A DNA stretch of 64,000 nucleotides from Xenopus tropicalis. Taxonomy: Eukaryota; Chordata; Amphibia; Anura; Pipidae. The stretch covers positions 115,903,036 to 115,967,035 of the forward strand of contig NC_030677.2 in assembly GCF_000004195.4 (NCBI RefSeq). Reading direction: 5' to 3'. Within the stretch, counting starts at the first letter, position 1. The number at the start of each line of letters is the position of its first letter. The notes under the pieces were generated by a model. It did not search any database. It was not told the origin of the DNA and saw only the letters and a program-made list of their open reading frames with translations. This document shows positions 41,801-56,600 of this stretch, piece by piece. Made by a program: the position numbers and the translations under genes.

Positions 41801-44800
41801 GTCTGCTGGAAAATGGAGCTCTGGGTTTCCTCATTGTGGAAAGGTTCCATGTGGCCCTCCGCCATCTATCCCAAATGCCTTTATTAATGGGAGTAGTTCA
41901 ACAGATGAAGATGCTATCAGATATAACTGTGTTGCTGGCTATATTATGCAAGGAAAATCAGAGTTATTGTGTACTAAAGAAGGAGTATGGAGTAAACCCT
42001 ATCCAAACTGCCAATTACTTTCTTGTGGATTACCGCCCAGTGTTTTAAATGCTGTCTTAATAGCTGATTCCTATACTTATGGAAGCACTGCCAATTATAG
42101 GTAAGATAGCAATTTTTTTTTCCTTTTACAATTATATTACCTGTACTAAAATTCTTACCTTTATTATGACATTATTCCCTTTACAAATTTACCTTATTTC
42201 ATAAAAGACTAATTTCATTGTAATGGGGCCATTATAATATATGGAGTATTTATGTAATCCAAACTTTATTTACTTCTTTTAAAAACCCAGAACGCCTGAT
42301 GCGTTTCGTGCATTGAAGCACTTAGTCATGGTCAATGCCTATGAAGTGCTTCAATGCACGAAACGCATCAGGTGTTCTGGGTTTTTAAAAGATGTAAATA
42401 AAGTTTGGATTTTTTTCAAGAGCCGTTTTCTTCTGAGATTTAAGCTTGCTCCCTTGGGCTACGGGTTCGGGGCTCCAAGCACCCGAACCAGATTTCGACA
42501 TCAGTGAGTGTTTCTTTAGCAACGTGACATCTATTGTATGTGTGCCAGCTTTGAAAATATTCAGCGGGTCAACGTTTCCTTTAGGTAAAGGACTTGGGTT
42601 CTAGTTATGAATTCATTAACTTTGTGATTTCACGTATTTGCACACTACATATATAAAAGTGTTTTCTAATTAGATATTTGTCTGAAATTTTGTCTGTAAT
42701 CCAACCTCACTTTAAAAATGTATAGTCTTCCCAACTTATCTATCAATTCTTTTTTTTGTCCCTCTTGTGTACATTCCCAAGGTAAAGACCTCCCTGTTAT
42801 ATCTGGATTTTCCACACGTCATTGCTGATCCTCTGCACGACATATCGGCATACACAATTAATCTGAGTTATAAACTGTGTGGCATGGTTTTATGAGCCAT
42901 CAAGCTTCATTAGACTTATAATTCAATAAGGCAAATAATACTGATACTTGATAATTAAGTTAAAGTTATCACTATAAGAAAAAGGACATATTATGATACC
43001 AAAATGTAAGATTTATTTTACAGATGTCAAGATGGATATGTGATGCATCAAGATGTTTCTAGCAAAACTTGTTTGGAAGATGGATCTTGGTCTCCTGGGG
43101 ATATTGTTTGTGTGCCTAAAAAATGTTTATTGCAATCCACTCTAATACAAATAAAGAATGATGAAACAGAATATGATATCAATAAAACAATAACAATTGT
43201 GTGTAAAGAAGGTTATACATTAACTGGACCAAGCACTTCAACATGTATGGTAAGATTCTTTGACACTGAAATAAAATTATGGTAAACTGCAGTGCAATAA
43301 AATGTAAGAAGAAATCATATTTTCTGATTAAATTGGTAGCTGACCATTACGTTAACTTATAGTGTATATTTTTGAATTATTTGCATTCCCCTTCTACCTC
43401 TTTCTAGATTGCATTTAAGATGCTGTGTGGTTGTTGGGGGTCATGGCATTTAAAAACGACTGCTTTGCAAGGCTGCAATTTTATTGTTATTGTTACTTCC
43501 TAATACGTAATACTTTTTTGTTCAGGCCCTGTCCTCTACATATTCCACTTTATCAAACCACTCTCTGATCCAAAAAAGCATGCGAATGCTAAGTATCCCT
43601 TTGAAATTATCATTTGTGTTAAACATAGCTCCAAAGATTCTCAGTGGAAAACCCAGTGAGCTAGCTTCAGCCATTAAGGTACAATATGCCATGGAAATTG
43701 AAAATTAAAAAGCAGAACATGACTTTGGACCCCTGATTATCACTACTGTGCATACCCCAATGTGCGGCTTGTAGAATCAATAATAGAAGACTTTTGGCCA
43801 TGCCACTATTCACCCAGGCCACACCAACAACCAGCATTTATACTGTGCCATTTTCTTACTGTACAAAAAATACATTGTAAGGCATGATTGAACTCAGCAC
43901 TAAATTTAGCTGCTACAGTCTTGTTAATTCCCAAATAGACTGACATTTAAATGACAGATGTGGTATTTTCTGCTTATGTTAAAGAAATCACGCCAGATAT
44001 ATAAATATACAATGTAAATTAAAAACATAATCACATAATGCACATTTAGCATCAACACTTTGAAAAACCCAGTGTGACAGTGTTTTGTACTGTATTTATT
44101 GGAAAGCAGTGTTGTATTCTTCAATACACTGAAACCTGTTCTGGTGGTTCTGACTACTTCTAAATATGTTGGGAATTTGTATTCACATATTCTAGGTATG
44201 TGCATAACATACTATTATGTGTCATCCTTACTGTTCTGATCATTATGGATCAGCAATCTTGCACCTTATAATACTATAATTCCAAGCAATAGAACATAAT
44301 AAGCAAAAGTTATATATTTTCATAATACATTTTATTATTTAGAATGATGGTAACTGGATTCCTGAAGTTAACAACAACATTTGCACTCCTGTATCTTGTG
44401 GTGAACCAGCTGCTCCAGAACATGGGATAGTACTTGGGACAAGATATCTCTTCAAAGATTCAGTTTTGTATCAGTGCAATGCTGGATTTGAAATACATGT
44501 AAGTATACTCAATTGCTCTCTATAAATGATCACAAATTAAATCTAAACAAGGTAATTCCAAGTCCTGCTACAATCGGTAAAGTGTGGCTTCCAGTCTTTT
44601 GCTTTGTAGTTCACACTTATTTGTTGAGAGTGTAAATTCCATGGGAGGAAAAGATGGACAAAAGGTTAAATACAGCATTTAACCAATAAAATGAAGATAA
44701 AACTATTTGCGTATATTGTATATTTGTGGATGTACGTACAGTTCATACATTGCTTTAGAAATCCAGACGTAATTGGAATACTTCTAATTAATAGAATTGT

Positions 44801-47800
44801 GCTATGAAACATTGAGAACTATGCTATGAAACCTTCTAAGGTTTAAAGAGGTTATTCACCTATAAATTAACGTTTAGTATGATGTAAACAATGCTATTTT
44901 TAGACAATCTGCAATTGGTCTTAATTTTTTTATTTGCAGTTTTTAAATGATTTAGCTTTTTGAGCAGCACCTCTTCAGTTTGGAATATTAGCAGGTATCT
45001 GGTTGCTAGGGTCCAGTTTAATTTAGCAACCAGGCATTGGTTTGAAAGAGATGCAGGAATATCAATAGAACAGCACCCAAATAGAAAGATAAGTAATACA
45101 AAGTAACAGTAACAATATTTGGCTACCGGGGTCAGTGACCCCCATTTGAAAGATGGAAAAAGTCACAAGAAGAAGGAAAAAAAAACTATTAAAAAAAACA
45201 AATAACGAAGACCAACTAAAAAGTATCTAAGAATAGGTCATTTTATAACATCCTAAAAGTTATTCTAAATATGAACTACCCATTTAGCAGTTGAAGATCA
45301 AAGGCAGCCATCAAAAAACTTAGGTGGGCTCTTTAACCAGTCATAAAACACCTTAAGGAGCATGAACCGAGTGCATAATTTTTTTTTTCTTGATATTGTC
45401 ATTTTTTTCCATCAAAGCATAACATGTAATATTATTTTTAACACAATAAAATGAACCAAGGGTTTATGCATATGGCACATTTTAATGTTACAAAATCTTA
45501 GCTAAAGGACTGCTGGAAACACTGAGCTGTTAGCTATCACAAACTCCAATCAGAAACTAAGTGTATTTAATATATGTTCAAAGAAGTGGTATAACTGGGA
45601 TTTAGAGGCGGTGAAAAACTCTCCAGTGAAAAATAACCTCTCCAATTCCACTTTTATCCTTTCAATCTCAGTGCTATAGCAAAGTGCCTTTCCACATACG
45701 CTGATAAATGACCTGAATAGAATGTGCTAGAAAAATGATTTGTGGAAGAGCCAAAAAATGTCACTCTGTGTGGCTATTTAACGTAATAAAAAGTCTTCAC
45801 AAAAATACTTTTTGTTTATGTTCTTATGGCTTTTGGATCTGGCCACATCTGTCAAATTTATTGTTTGATTTTTTTCACAATTGGATTTTTTTTATCTTCT
45901 ATTTCTAGTAGATTAGACCACTGTAGACAAAATTATTTTGTTACGTGTAGGTCTTTCTAACGGTAGCTTTACGTAAACTTCACAAGTTTTACAATGTACT
46001 ACACTCGAAAGTGTATTTATTTTACTTTCTCTTATACAATTTACGTTACTGTTAATATTATTGGCCTGACATTGTTACTCTTACATCATGATTATTATAA
46101 AAAAAATAACTGTAATAACAAATCAAAAGCAAGTCCCTTTAGGCTTATGGCACACGGGGGTATTGTGTGCTTCAGTAGGTCAGTAAAAAATAGACAGCAG
46201 ACAAAATATCCCCTCAGCCTGCCACTGCTTCTGATGTAAGTTAATAGAGTAGTGACAGGGGGACCTCTACTTCAAAAGTGTAAGTGTCTTGCATATTTAG
46301 TGGAAACAAATTGTTTCCATTTACATTTTAATATACTGAATTCAATTCTGGTATAAATGATTCTTGTGGGAAAAAAAATTATAAAGTCGGGTATGTTAGC
46401 ACTATCTGAAAGCACATATTTTTTTTTGCTAATATACAGTTCTTCTTTTATTTTCTGCTTAGGAGACACATTTATAGAATATACACCGTTTATGGTCAGT
46501 TCCTCCATTTGAGATTAGCTGTCAAAGAGACAGCTTAAAGGTTACTTTGAAAAGTGCAGACTTAAGGAAAAAAACATATTAGAAATGTTGTCCACTGAGT
46601 GTAGTTGAACAGAAAATGCATGCTAAAGCTAGTGGAGAAATAATTTGTAAAGTATGGGTTCTGCAGCACCAATGCCAGGCCACATGGTCATTAAATTATG
46701 GGACATCTGAGACTAAGCCACTGGCTGAAATTTACAATTCATATAAATGATACTGTATAACATTGTGGTGTCCCATGCTTTATTAAATTCTGGAAATTCA
46801 GAGTAGTATGTTATTGTTTCAGCTCTACTAAACAGATTAGTGCTTCAATATAACACACACAAACTAACTAGAGCAACAGAACAGAGCTAGGAAGCACCTC
46901 AGATAGCAAGGTAGAGTATAACAGCACAGGGAATAGTTGGGAAAAACATGTCTTATGGGCCTAGCCCCCGCCCACTTGACACAAAAAATGCAAACATAAA
47001 ATGTACAAATGTTTATTAAGTATACTTGCACAATGAGCTCTGCGCAATCCAAGTCTTGTGTTATAGGTATCCATAAACTTGATTAACTTTTCCTCTGCCT
47101 ATTATTATGTGCCAATGTAAATCAAAGAATTTATTGGTATCTTGGTGTTTGATCACCCACCTAGCATATTAGTTGGGGTAATACGTACCAAAATACCCAT
47201 CACAAATGTTCTTTAAAGCATTCCAGAACTAGACAATTTTGTTAACATTTAAAGCATACTAATTACCGTCATGAAAAATGTGTAAATGCTTCTATAAAAG
47301 TCTTAATCACTATATGCATTCATGCAAACATATATAAGGAACAGGAATACCAAAAAATGAAAGTGTTTTAAAGTACGTAAAATATTATGTACTGTTGCCC
47401 TGCACTGGTACAACTGGTGTGTACTATAGTTTATATAAACAAGCTGCTCTGTAGCCATGGGGGCAGCCATCCATGCTGTAAAAAAGAGGAAATGCGCAGC
47501 TTACAAAGCAGATAATAGATGAAATGTATAGTTTATAATGGGATTCTTCAGAGCTTATCTGTTATCTACTATGTATCCTGTTCTACAATGGCTACCCAGC
47601 AGCTTTTGTTTATATAAACTATAATACTGTTTCTGCAGGGGCGTTTGGGCCCCTCTTGCCGCCTGAGGCGGCTCCTGGATGCCGCCCCCCTCCCGCTCCC
47701 CAGCGCTTACCTCTCCAGCGCAGGAGCGGATCCGGGGGTGGTCTGATCGCTAGCGCAGAGAGCGCAATTGCGCTCTCTGCACTAGAAGAGTCGAATTTCC

Positions 47801-48418
47801 GGTTTAAAAAACGGAAATTCGGCTCTTAAAGTTACCAGGAGCGGCTTTTTGCCGCCCCTTGTAACTGGGGCGCTTCTGCCGCCTGAGGCGAGTTTCTCAA
47901 CTCGCCTCATGGCAGAAGCGCCCCTGTGTTTCTGATGCAAATACACCAGTTTTACCAGTGCAGGGCAACAGCACATTATATTTCCATTACTAGAACACAC
48001 TTTCATTTTTTGATGTTACTGTTCCTTTAAATTATATTAATATCATACACTTGCATATATGCATACAAAGATATCATACATATTGCTACACATACAATGG
48101 TAAATAATCATTAAAAAATATTCTTCAAAGACTTAAAAGTCAGCATGTGAGAGTTAGAACTGGCTTTGAAAGACGATTGATTGTTGATGTCAGGTGTGCT
48201 ACTTATAGAAGCATCAAAATTGTTTATGTGTCAAGGGCAACAGTGCCGAAAGTCATGACAACACACAGAAAACAAAGGGAAACTGTCCAGGAAAAAAGGT
48301 TTAAGTTCACTGACAGCTTTAAAAAAAAAAACTGTCACTGCCAAAATGTAATGTTATTTTTTAACTAGATATTTATAGTGGGCTGACATTAATAAGCTGT
48401 TTGTAAGGAAGGCAACTG

Positions 48419-48474
<56 letters not shown>

Positions 48475-51400
48475 TGTAGAAACACAGAGTTAGCCAGCAC
48501 TCACGTCAAATTGTGTAGCAGTGCCTGGGTGCAATACCACAAACGTATATATATTCAGATATCATGTCAGGAGCCTTATGACAGTCTAATGGACAGTAGC
48601 AGGAAAAATTCTGAAAGGAATTTATATTTCCCTCAGTGAATTGTCATGTTTTTAATAGGCACCAGAAATGTTGGTTTATGTGTTGCTGAAAAGTGGTTTG
48701 CTTTCCAAATTCACATTTAGGGAGGCTGGTTACAGTCTCAGTCTGTTTGGAGAAAAGCATGTATGCATTTTGTGAAAATGTTACTAAATAATGTGCACAA
48801 TTGCATAACTTACCCAGCTAGCACCAAATGAAGCTTTCTCCTGTGTTTCAATTGCTCTGGTAGCTTCCTATAGTGACGAGTGTTAGTCTTGCACCTAGGA
48901 AGACCTTTACCTTTGACTCCCATTTATATCAAGTGCCTCATGTTTCATATATTGTAAATAGCACATGGGGCTGCTGCAACATGGCATTCTTGGTAAAATA
49001 AAAGCAACTGGGTACCCAATATCAGAATAACAAATGTACCACACAAAGGGCCTCATTAACTTAAAACATGGAACAATGTTCAAAGTGGAAAAATGTTGGA
49101 ATTTTATTTTGCACTTTTCCCCACTGGTTGTGCCCTGAGGCACAGCTCTTTGCACTTGTATAACAGATGCAGTTTGCTCTGAAGTGTAACACTTGGCATC
49201 AAGCATTATTTAACCAGCCAGGTAAATGATGCTTGATGCCAATGTTATTAATAGAAAAAAAAGATAAAAATATAGGAAGGCTGGTATTTTTTCCAGATAA
49301 GGTTGAAACTCTAAGCACTGCCTAAGCATGGTACCACTGCTTTCAGAAGGGGGAAAGTAGTGGTGGGCCTCTGGAATGCCTCTGGAATGCCCCCTGAGAT
49401 TATTTATCATTTAGGGAGAAGTACAAGCAGCCACAAGCTGCTGTATTCTGCATTTAACATCAGATTTAAGGCTAATGCCAGATGTGGTGTAAATTTTCGG
49501 CAAGCCAAAAATCGGTTGCCGAAAATAGCAATATACGCCTCCTACCTGTGCCTGCACCCGGATAAATAAAATACGCTTGGGTACAGGGACATGTAGCCGA
49601 TATACACCGAAGATATGAAGTCTCGCGTTTTTTTGGGCGTCTGGCATTAGCCTAACAGCGCAATTAGATAGCCCACAAGGGGTAAAATTTTGGACTTTTT
49701 GCACTCTCCTTGGGATTCTAAAATCTCTCTTTTAGTGGAGACTATAATAATGAAAGGATTGGAGCATCGCCTAAGGTCACTCTGCCACTGTTGTTCATTG
49801 CTTGGTGAAAAGTTAGTTTAAAGATAATGGCCCTTTTCCTTCTAATTCCTCTATTGACAAATTTAGCTACACATAAGCAGCAAACTGTTAAATATACAGT
49901 AAAAGTGTCAAAAATGTGCCTAAATCTCAATGAAAACATTTCCCCCTTGCATTGTAATAACTTAATTTTCTGTTTATATAGGGTCCAACTGAAAGAGTTT
50001 GCCAGATCAATGGACTGTGGAGTGATGTGGAGCCTCAGTGCAAAAGTAAGAATATTTATACTGGCTTCTGTAATTAGGGGTGGTTGGTAGGCAGGGCATG
50101 GATATTTTTTTTTATCCCCAGTACCAACGTGGGGAGTTGGGGACAAAAGTCTAGATACAGATCAATGAACATAAGGGCTATTAAAGATATTTTTTTTTCC
50201 TATTAATACATGTAACACCTTTGTTCAGATGAAAAAAAATGTGTCATCTATAAGTACAGATGGGCTTGCTTTCCAATAAATGAAGAGACAATAGTATTTT
50301 TGTAGTGTTCCCTATGGTGCAGGCAAGTGTAACATGTTTGCAAACAAAGCTAGGCCTCTAATTTGTATAATTTTGCCATAGAATGCTTGAGGTCAGGTTG
50401 GATCCTTAAGTAAAATGGCACACAGGTATTTTTGGGAGTCAGAGAACTGGAATCTAGCCCCACTGAACTGCATGTAAGATACATTTAAATACATCAGGAA
50501 CAGATACCTGAAAACCATCTGATTTACAATCATATACTGACTGACAATTGTCAGCACAAATATGCAATGCTCAAAGCATGATACTGTCCCCCATGCCATT
50601 GACCTTAAGAAATTAAGGAGGCAATCTTAACCAAGGTTTTATGGTCTATCTAAAGGGAGTGATAAGGATTTTGAAAAAGTTAGTTTCATTGTTAAATGTA
50701 GTCTTTGCAGTGACGCACTTTTCTATAGATCCTAGCAGAAGCCATTTTATGGCTAGGCAGGGCCACTCCTGCCATAAGGCAAAGTGAGAACCTTGTCTAT
50801 GGCAGCAGTGAGTGGCCAGTTACCAGGGGCGACAAAAATCCGCCTCTGCTAAATTTTCTTAAGTGGCCACCCCCTTGACCTGCTTCAAATGCTACTGTGG
50901 ATATGGGTAAAACTATACATATTCATTGAACTAACTTTAAATAGTATGCAAAAAATAACAAATTGGAAAAAATACAAAAACAAAAAAATAAAAGAGACAA
51001 TGAACCTTGGGGACACAATTTAAATATAATTTTTTATCATTTTAACTATTCTTTCTTTTATTTTTATTAGATGATCTAGTTTACCCCCTCTTCTTTTCTG
51101 GGTTTTTTTTTACTTTTCTCCCTATTTTTTCATTACCATCTTCCTTTCTACATATGCAGTAAGAAGGATCTGCAGAATTGTTTGTTTAAGCTAAGGCACC
51201 TGCATACTACTAAATGCATTTATATAGTTTGAAATAACTGCGACAACTGCAAATTTGTTTTCACAGTAAAAGAGATGTAAATCTCCCCTGTCATTTTAAC
51301 CGGCAAATTTTTTTTTGGTCGTAGCAAATTGGATGTGGCTGTGACAAGACGGTTGAACGACACCCAGTGTTATGTGACTTTTTCGTCGTTTTGCAAATTT

Positions 51401-53602
51401 TTCTGTAGTTTTGTGAATTTTCAGCCAAAGCAAAACGGGACAGATTTGCTCATCCCTAGTTTTAATTCTTTATTAATTGCTGTCCAGATAATATCCCTTT
51501 ACGTTCCATATACAGGTATGGAATCTGTAAACATTAATTAAACCCCCATTGGGTTATTTTGCCTCCAATAAGGATTAATTATATCTCAATTGGGATCAAG
51601 TACAAGGAGAAAATCATTTTAAAAAATTTTAATAACTTGATCACAATATCTACCATGCTGAGTGCTAGTTCCACTTATTTATGCTTCCAGGTAATCATCT
51701 TGCAATCAGCAAAACACAATGTGTTAAGAAAAACCCTCTCAGCTTGCCTTAACAAAGAAAGAAGCAACTGGATGTTCAGGGTCTCATGATCGCTGAAAAA
51801 AATAAATGACAAAAAAGTCTAATCAATCATCCAGGGGTCTGAGTCACTAGATTAAATGAAAAGGAGAATTTCTTTTGAGAAATGTGTGCCTAGTGCTAAA
51901 GGGCAATCTGAGGAATACAACAACACAATCACTATCTCCAGGTGCACAGTATTGGCACGCCATTGTACAGTGAGTCAGCAATTACATTCCACAATATGTA
52001 TTGAAAACAAACAGGTCATATGAGCAGTTTCTATTGGAAACTGACCGCAGTCTGTCTTATTTTCCATACATACTTAACACAGGTTGCAGTTCTTTTATAA
52101 ATACTAAACAAACTATAAAATAAAAAGCCTAGAATTGTCTGCCAGAAAACTCACTTAAAAGTAAAAAGAAAGATTGACTTGGTATCTGGTGCTCACAGAA
52201 ACAGGATAGTGAGTTGGTTTGGAATCAAGTCTTCCTCTGGAGGTAGCAGGTCCAGATTGCCCTGCAATCTCTGAAAGCCACTGCTGGTTTTTCGGCATTC
52301 TCAAAAAAGGGCAAGTCACCATTTAACTGCCAATCAAAAATAACTGCAGCCCTGTTGACCTTTTAGAAAGCTATTTTTTGCTGTTGCACTGTCACAGTCA
52401 ATTACATGAAGAAATGAAAAGCATTTGTCATAAAAGCATTTACACATGTTTACTTAACCTGCCCCTCGGAACATATGACAAATTTATTTAAATATTCCCG
52501 TAGTTCTACTGGTAAGCCTTTTAGGGGCAATCCATTAAAAGCCATTGTATTAGTTCTATTGAGCATACCAGACCAAGTGGGAATTTGCCAAGAGAACAGA
52601 TAAAAGATGGCTGATGACAGCAAGGCTGATAGCTAATATACAATAAAATAAAAACAGCTTCAACCAGAAATAATAGGTTAAATTAACAATTTTTATTTTT
52701 TTTGTTGCTCGTCATTCAAATATAGAAAACTATGCATTTAGAAAAAATAAATAACCAACAGATAGCTTATATAATATTAATTTCAAATTCCTAGTTGTGA
52801 CAGTATAAATAAGGTAGTAGAAGCTTTATGTTTGAGCTGAAGATCATCAGCTTTTCTAAGAGAAGATTGTATAATAAACATTTGTCTTACTTATTCCTTA
52901 ATTAGAAATTTCCTGCCACCCACCGGAACCTCTAGAAAATGGAGTCATTCATGGGGCAGGATATCTATTTGAAGATGAGCTTCACTACAGCTGTAATCAT
53001 GGTTTTGAACTAAATGGCCCAAGCCGCAGAATTTGCCATATAGATAAACAGTGGATTCCACCTCCTCCAACGTGTGTGAGTAAGTATGCAATGAATATGA
53101 TTACAAATGCCTCTCTCTGGGGCCTCTTAAACTTGGAACAAATCAAATGTGTGGCATTCCTGAAGCCCAGAGTTTTGGACCCTTAAACGGAAGGACTTCT
53201 TTGAAAGAGGGCATGTTTTTGCCTGTTGTGACCTATTGTATATACACATGCCCTAAATCCAATTATTTTTGCTTATTCGATGGATTGGAAAGCAAGAGTT
53301 GTAGCAAAACTCTTTGCTTTTGATGGTGTGAATGACTAACTTGCTATTCCCCATTTCTTGAATAATAAGCATCACAATTCATTATGAATATATATATATA
53401 TAGTATAAAAAAGACCAGCAACTCTGGGATTTCTTGTGAAAATCAAAACATATATTCAAAGTAGCATAAACAGGCTGTTTATGCTACTTTGAATATATGT
53501 TTTGATTTTTCACAAGAAATCCCGGAGTTGCTGGTCTTTTTTATACTATTGGAACCCTTTACCGAGCCCTCGAGGTATGTTATGTAGCGGTGTGCCATCC
53601 TT

Positions 53603-53658
<56 letters not shown>

Positions 53659-56600
53659 CATTTAAAAACTACTTCCCATTAACTAAAATAAAGGTGGCAT
53701 GAAAATAACATTACAGCAAAATTCTGCATTCTATTAGTTCATAAAGCTTCAATTAGCTGATCTTTGATGTGGTAGAATTTATCACACAGGTCTGTCAAAC
53801 AAGCTCTTTACAAACCTGGCCGCACAATAGTTCCCTTGTGGGCAGATTAATGTTCTACAAACACAGCTGATTCTAACTAATAATTTAAATAAATTCAACA
53901 AAAAGAATAACTAAGAAAAAACCTGACAAAGCTGTAGATACTGCAGGCTTACAATGGTTCTTTATGAGACAGTCCTCCATTTTTGTAACGTTTATCTCTA
54001 GGAGTGACACTCTACTAACACCTGCTGCTAGCTAATCTGAGCATGCTCAATTAAAGGTGGGTTGCACCCTGTGTAATAAGAAAAAATGTACAATTGCTCA
54101 GAGTTGTCCTCTGAGTTTTTGTTTTGTTTTTTTTTAATTTAAAATTAATTTTTTATTTTTATTTCTTTCTGAGATATTTTTCAGACCGTTTTTTTACTTG
54201 TAATAGCCGGCATTCAGCTCCAGAGCTCTCTCTTGAAGGTCAGAGTTGCAGCAACCCTAACTGTCTGTGCACTTTCTATGTACTTCCTATATTCAGTTAA
54301 CCTTTTTGCTACCAAAAGTGCTCAGTGAAGCACTTCTTTAAAGGTCATAAAATGATCACTGTAAGCTGATCTGCCTAAGTATATAATACAGCTCTATGGT
54401 AAGATGAATAACCAGAGAATTTTAGCCTTCAAAGTTCAATATTTAAAAAGTTTAGGCTATACTTTAGTATCCAGATATACATATAGTTGTTAAAAATATA
54501 TTAATATGTTTCAAACTAAATATATTAAATAAAAAAGATTAACTCAGTTTCTATCTTAAAAATGTGTCATAACATTCCTATAATTCTGACATTATTCATT
54601 GATGTTTGCCCAAGCAACAGTTTGTGTGATACTGCTATAGGCTAAAACATGTGACATGAAGCATATCAAAAGTAGTGTAAAGGTGATATCTTTATTGGCT
54701 AACTAAGATGAAGATCACAGCAAACTTTCAGAGATATTCATTTCCTTTTTCAAAGTTGACAAACAAAACATGTAAGCATAATTTGAACTGGAAGCCGAGA
54801 TAGACATAGGGAAGTGGGTTATGTAGACGGATCCAGACATGGTATAAATGAATCTGGATCAAAGTGACCAGGCAAGAATTAGATGTAAGGTATGAACCCC
54901 CTCTGCATAACCCAGCCCCCCATGTCTGTCTCTCCTTGCAGTTCAAATTATGTGTTTTTCCTTTTCAGAGCCAACTTTGCAATCACCTTTGAAAAAGAAC
55001 AGCAATGTTCCGAAAGCTTCCTGTGATTATCATCTTGGTTAGCCAATAAAAGTATTGCTTTATGGGAAGGAGCCAACTTTTGAACAATTATTTTATCAAT
55101 ATAGGTATATCTGCCAAGAACCTTTCAAAACATGGATACTTTAAACATGTGATCATTATAGATATACTGACAGGTTTACTGTTTGGGATTTAAACTATGG
55201 CACAGTTTTGTGTAGCACAATCCCTTCTAAGGCAGTGTACAAAGTTCTGTTCTATTACAATGTACTGATCCTGTGTTATTTTAACTCCTGATAAATCAAT
55301 GCCTGTTTACAGCTCACCATTAAAAGGCTGATATTTGTGAATCAAGTAAAGAAATTTAAACGCTACCTAATAAGACTTAGGAGCAGATTTATCAAAATGT
55401 GAGTTTAGAGCTTAATTTATAAAAACCCACCCACGTTCTATTTATTCCTATGGGATTTTTAGAAGTGCATATTTATCTATAGGTGAAAGTCAGAACTCAC
55501 CATTTGATCAATACGATTCTAAAAATCTCATAGGAGTAAAAAGAACATGCTTGAGTTTTATATATGAAGGTCTAAACTCTAAATCTGCCGTAAAAGCTAA
55601 AATGAATTTCTACTATATGTTGTAATGATGTTGAATTCTTAAGAAATAATAAAGTTCTCATAATAACTATTAAAAATCAGGAGCATTATCCTAAAGGTGA
55701 GATTAAATATATACATATTTTCTACTACTATACTGTAGTTCCATGTTAAGCAAAACTAGGGTTAGAACAATGGGACTTTTGGTGATGCGGAGAGCTGCAC
55801 AGCCACAGCTTGAAAACAAAGTTAAAGACTTCCAACCTTTGGCTGTAGGCAAAATGCTGGGATTTGTAATTTAGCAACAGCTGGAGGGGCCTAAAGCTGA
55901 GACTGCCTAATGTGAATACTCAGCATATTTTACAAAGCTCACACAATGTAATAACATTTAACCCGTACTTTAGCAAAGGACTTTCTTTCAAAGAACTCCC
56001 TCTGATACAGGGCAAATGAAGGAATGTTGTTGAGTTTTATATTATTTCCCTGCTTGCTACCTTTTCCTCATTGGCCTGAAGTACAGCTCACTTGCGTTTT
56101 AGGTGCTTTAATATCCATGCTCTGGTTCTGGATTTAGATTGTATTATGACTTTCTTTCCTATCGAAAAATGGCATAATAATGGCAATGACACCTCGATAC
56201 CTTTATTTTTTTAGAACTATACATTTCCTTTTTCAAAGGTGACAAACAAAACATATAAGCATAATTTGAATTGCAAGAAGAGATAGGAAAGGACAACTCT
56301 CTTTCCAATCAAAACATGGCATAATAATAGCAATAAAATACAAAGATCTGCTGCGCGAAACACCATGCTGGCCATAATGTATATTATCAGTTACCTCCCC
56401 AATACATACATCTCAAACTCTGGTAATAACAATTAACATTCAAAAATTTATTGAATAAATGATTTTAACAGTGTCAGTCTACTGCCTAAAGATTAGCCTC
56501 CACCCTTGTTAGGAGTTTGTGAAATTTCCATGAATTCAATTTTAATTAACTGCTTTCATGACCAGGCCAGTTTCTTTACATGTATACATTATTAGAATTA

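Noticed and set aside
53479..53702. Y-I-Y-I-rich frames on both strands
   Set aside because: Pure translation of the (TA)n microsatellite.
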